Below are positions 61,464-64,000 of a DNA stretch of 64,000 nucleotides, piece by piece (position 1 is the first letter of the stretch; each line of letters opens with the position of its first letter). Source of the DNA: Catellatospora sp. IY07-71 (lineage in GTDB: Bacteria; Actinomycetota; Actinomycetes; Mycobacteriales; Micromonosporaceae); the NCBI RefSeq assembly GCF_018326265.1, contig NZ_AP023360.1, positions 8,243,001-8,307,000 of the forward strand. The letters are read 5' to 3'. The notes beneath the pieces were generated by a model. That model ran no database searches and was not told where the DNA came from. It saw nothing but the letters and a program-made list of their open reading frames with translations. The translations under genes and the position numbers were made by a program.

Positions 61464-63341
61464 GTGTCGATCGCCTCGCCCGCCAGCCCGCTGAGCCCGC
61501 CCGCCGACCTCGCGCAGGCGCCCGGCCCCGACGGCGCGGAGGCCGCCGCGCGCACCCGCGGCCGCCGGATCGATCTGCTGGTCGCGGCCATCTCACTGCT
61601 CGGCGCGGTATGGGTCACCGGTGCGCTCTGGTCCGACCCGCTGCACCGCGCGAGCGGCGTCAACTCCGGCGACCAGGCGTTCTTCGAGTGGCTGCTGTCC
61701 TACGGGGCATACGCGCTCACCAACGGCGCGGACCCCCTCTTCACCCACCTGCTCAACGTGCCCGACGGGGTGAACCTCGCGGTCAACACCTCGGTGTCGG
61801 TGTACGCGTTCCTGTTCGCGCCGCTGACCATCCTGGCCGGCCCGGCGATCACGTTCGTGGTGATCCTCACCCTGAACCTCGCCGCGACCGCGTACGCCTG
61901 GTACTGGCTGTTCCAGCGCCACCTCGGCGCGAACCGGCTCGGCGCGGCGCTGGGCGGCCTGTTCTGCGGCTTCGCCCCGGCGATGATCTCCCACGCGAAC
62001 GCGCACCTGAACTGGACGGCGCAGTGGGTCGTGCCGCTGATCATCGCCCGCTGCCTGCTGCTGGTCCGCCGCGACAAGCCGGTCCGCGACGGCGCGCTGC
62101 TGGGGCTGCTCATCGCCGTCTGCTTCTCGCTCGCGGGCGAGGCGCTGTTCTTCACGGCGCTCGCGCTCGGCGTGTTCACGCTGGTCTGGGCGCTGGCCCG
62201 GCGCGCCGAGGCGACGGCGCTGCTGCGCCGGGTGCTGATCGGGCTGGGCAGCGGCGCGGTCGTGGCGGGCACGCTGCTCGCGTACCCCCTGTATCTGCAC
62301 TTCGCAGGCCCGCAGCGGTACCACGGCACCGGCTTCGACCCGAAGGTGCACAACGAGGACCTGGCCGCCTTCGCCGCCTGGCCGGAGCGCTCGCTGGCCG
62401 GCGCGCTCGGCCTCAACACCGACCTGGCCGCCAACCCGACCGAGGAGAACTCGTTCTTCGGCGCGCCGCTGCTGCTGCTCGTGATCGTCGGCAGCGTGCT
62501 GCTGTGGCGCCGAGCCGCCCGGCCGCAGCGGGTCGACCTGGCCGCCGTGGCCGTCACCGCGGGCGTGTTCGCGCTGCTCTCGCTCGGCCCCGAGCTGCGC
62601 TGGCTGGGCCGCCTCACCGGGGTGTGGATGCCCGAGGCGCTGATCGGCGGGCTGCCGGTGTTCAACGCCGCGCTGCCGTCCCGCCTCGCGCTGATCGTCG
62701 CGCCCGCGTTCGGCCTCGTCGTGGCCTGGCTCGCCACCGCGCTGACCTCCCGCGACGAAGACCAGGGCCTGGGGGTACGGGTGCCCGGACCGCGCGCCGC
62801 GTGGGCCGCCGCGTTCGCTCTCGCCCTGCTGCCGCTGGTCCCCACCCCGCTGCTGGCCCGCGACCGGGCTCCCGTGCCGGAGTTCTTCACCACCGGTCAG
62901 TGGCGCGAGTACGTCGCCGACGGCGGCACCGTCGTGCCCGTGCCGATCACCAACGACCTGCTGCCGGACGGGCAGCGCTGGCAGGCCGCCGCGCTCGCCG
63001 ACGCGGCCGGTCCGGGCGACAGCGTGTTCCGGCTGCCCGCGGGCTTCTTCCTCGGCCCCGGCGGCCCGAACGGCACCGGCCGCATCGGCCCGATCCCCCG
63101 CCCCACGCAGACCCTGCTGGAGACGATCGCGAAGACCGGCGTGGTGCCCCCGCTCACGGACGCGGACCGCACCGCGCTGCGCGACGACCTGCGCTACTGG
63201 AACGCGAGCATCGTGGTGCTCGCCGACGACGTGCACGGCGCCCACTGGCCGACGTACCAGCCCGCCCTGAAGCAGGCCATGACCGAGCTCCTCGGCGAGC
63301 CGAAGCGCGTCTCCGACATCTGGCTCTGGCAGGTCCACTGA
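61464..63341 (+). CDS. Polytopic membrane protein, possible GT-C glycosyltransferase
   Basis: A 625-residue protein with about ten hydrophobic helices between residues 35 and 460 and a soluble C-terminal domain of about 150 residues. The first loop has SGVNSGDQAFFEWLLSYGAYAL, with an acidic residue in the place typical of GT-C lipid-linked sugar transferases, followed by long aromatic helices. The C-terminal block FFTTGQWREYVADGGTVVPVPITNDLLPDGQRWQ recurs in actinobacterial membrane proteins annotated as glycosyltransferases. Function is inferred only from topology. Confidence 0.75.
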   Translation: MSIASPASPLSPPADLAQAPGPDGAEAAARTRGRRIDLLVAAISLLGAVWVTGALWSDPLHRASGVNSGDQAFFEWLLSYGAYALTNGADPLFTHLLNVPDGVNLAVNTSVSVYAFLFAPLTILAGPAITFVVILTLNLAATAYAWYWLFQRHLGANRLGAALGGLFCGFAPAMISHANAHLNWTAQWVVPLIIARCLLLVRRDKPVRDGALLGLLIAVCFSLAGEALFFTALALGVFTLVWALARRAEATALLRRVLIGLGSGAVVAGTLLAYPLYLHFAGPQRYHGTGFDPKVHNEDLAAFAAWPERSLAGALGLNTDLAANPTEENSFFGAPLLLLVIVGSVLLWRRAARPQRVDLAAVAVTAGVFALLSLGPELRWLGRLTGVWMPEALIGGLPVFNAALPSRLALIVAPAFGLVVAWLATALTSRDEDQGLGVRVPGPRAAWAAAFALALLPLVPTPLLARDRAPVPEFFTTGQWREYVADGGTVVPVPITNDLLPDGQRWQAAALADAAGPGDSVFRLPAGFFLGPGGPNGTGRIGPIPRPTQTLLETIAKTGVVPPLTDADRTALRDDLRYWNASIVVLADDVHGAHWPTYQPALKQAMTELLGEPKRVSDIWLWQVH

Positions 63342-63389
63342 CCCCGGCCGGTTGGCGCGGAGCAGGACCTGCTCGCCGCGAGCGGCTGC

Positions 63390-64000
63390 CTACCAGCGCC
63401 AGGCGGCGCGGGTCAGGCGGGGGGCGAGGTGATCGCGCCAGGCCGCGGCGAGCTGGGCGGCGATGCGCCGGAGCAGCGGAGTGCCGAGCCAGGCCAGGAC
63501 CGCCGCGCTGTAGGCGACGCTGATCCATTGGGTCGCGGTCAGATGCGCGAACTGCCAGGACACCAGGGGATACCAGAGCGAGCTGTACTCGGGTGAGTAC
63601 CAGCAGAGCGCCTCGACGGACTGCGGGGTGTTGAAGCAGGCCGTGGGCCACAGCTCGTGCCAGAACAGGCTGTTCAGGCCGATCCATACCGACAGCAGCA
63701 GCACCGCCAGCGTGAGCAGGTTCGCGCCGAGCCCGGCCTGCCGGTGGCCCAGGCGCAGGGCGAGCACCAGGGCGGCGGGCAGGATGCCGGCCAGGAAGAA
63801 GCGCGGCCCCCAGGACATGCCCGCGTACCAGGCCCACCAGGGGGCGTACACGACGACCAGCCCGCCGATGAAGAGCAGCCACAGCCGGTGGATGCGGGCC
63901 AGGTCGATGCCGGCCGGGCCGTCGAGGTCGGCCAGCGCGCGCCGCATCGGCAGGAACATGCCGGGCAGGTACCAGACGATGCCCCGGCCGAACGCGAACA
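63390..64000 (-). CDS. C-terminal part of a polytopic membrane protein (partial)
   Basis: The reading frame enters from beyond the window and ends at 63390. The visible 203 residues have at least four hydrophobic helices, e.g. LWLLFIGGLVVVYAPWWAWYAG and LLTLAVLLLSVWIGLNSLF, with an aromatic loop containing CFNTPQSVEALCWYSPEYSSLW. The motif WAWYAGMSWGPRFFLAGILPAALVLAL resembles ArnT/GT-C-like or dolichyl-phosphate-mannose-type membrane proteins. It converges on the preceding membrane protein gene with a 48-bp gap. Confidence 0.75.
   Translation of the reverse strand, partial: FAFGRGIVWYLPGMFLPMRRALADLDGPAGIDLARIHRLWLLFIGGLVVVYAPWWAWYAGMSWGPRFFLAGILPAALVLALRLGHRQAGLGANLLTLAVLLLSVWIGLNSLFWHELWPTACFNTPQSVEALCWYSPEYSSLWYPLVSWQFAHLTATQWISVAYSAAVLAWLGTPLLRRIAAQLAAAWRDHLAPRLTRAAWRW

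Overview
The window is a gene-dense stretch of a high-GC actinobacterial chromosome. Codon third positions are almost all G or C, GTG and TTG starts are common, and the core respiratory and envelope genes are of actinobacterial type. The gene content and many starts of leaderless type suggest the family Micromonosporaceae; the family name is an inference, since no rRNA or other taxonomic marker is present. From memory, the backbone follows the Mycobacterium tuberculosis order Rv2188c to Rv2216: pimB, exonuclease-UvrC fusion, trpD, qcrCAB/ctaE, ctaF, ctaC, adoK, an IscA-type protein, glycerate kinase, a DUF3043 protein, cobT/cobS, gcvT, a leucyl aminopeptidase, the E2 dihydrolipoamide acyltransferase and an SDR39U1-type epimerase. 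Lineage-specific genes are inserted between these.

Layout. 1-5947: end of an unknown gene, a glutamate-cysteine ligase family protein, PimB, an M48 protease and a YacP-type NYN nuclease. 6109-12812: DEDDh exonuclease/UvrC fusion, a RelA/SpoT homologue overlapping a NUDIX hydrolase, a sugar nucleotidyltransferase, a stand-alone Lrp ligand domain and an alpha/beta hydrolase behind a palindromic operator. 13419-22820: cytochrome P450, then the respiratory block (qcrB, qcrA, qcrC, ctaE on minus; ctaG-like, orphan receiver and trpD on plus; ctaF, ctaC on minus). 23006-32211: cysteine desulfurase and TusA pair, adenosine kinase, an A-type Fe-S carrier, a MarR/quinone reductase divergon, glycerate kinase, nadA, murA and a DUF3043 protein. 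32498-38361: AzlCD exporter, MFS exporter and a three-gene ABC-2 exporter. 38480-46649: a large WG-repeat protein, an aldo/keto reductase, a CobU-CobT fusion and CobS. 46925-56995: GcvT, leucyl aminopeptidase, dihydrolipoyl dehydrogenase (E3) and the E2 subunit, an ABC ATPase with its permease, and the epimerase. 57129-64000: a secreted esterase, an LLM flavin oxidoreductase, a P-loop ATPase with its partner behind a Fur/Zur-like box, and two polytopic membrane proteins.

Functional links. Menaquinol oxidation and oxygen reduction (bc1-aa3 supercomplex) are encoded with an assembly factor. Sulfur handling and Fe-S supply (desulfurase, TusA, A-type carrier) sit beside NadA, which needs a 4Fe-4S cluster. 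Corrinoid salvage is compressed into CobU-CobT plus CobS. E2 and E3 of the 2-oxo acid dehydrogenases are adjacent.

The most unusual content is non-coding. At least five families of long palindromic elements, 17 copies in all, occupy the gaps, nearly always just downstream of a gene. Two families have fixed lengths (69 and 75 bp), one has a fixed 31-bp arm spacing, and some arm differences keep the pairing intact. In addition, 19 of about 58 genes have a -10 hexamer exactly 6-7 nt before the start codon, the signature of leaderless mRNAs. No tRNA, rRNA, CRISPR array, insertion sequence or prophage gene was seen.
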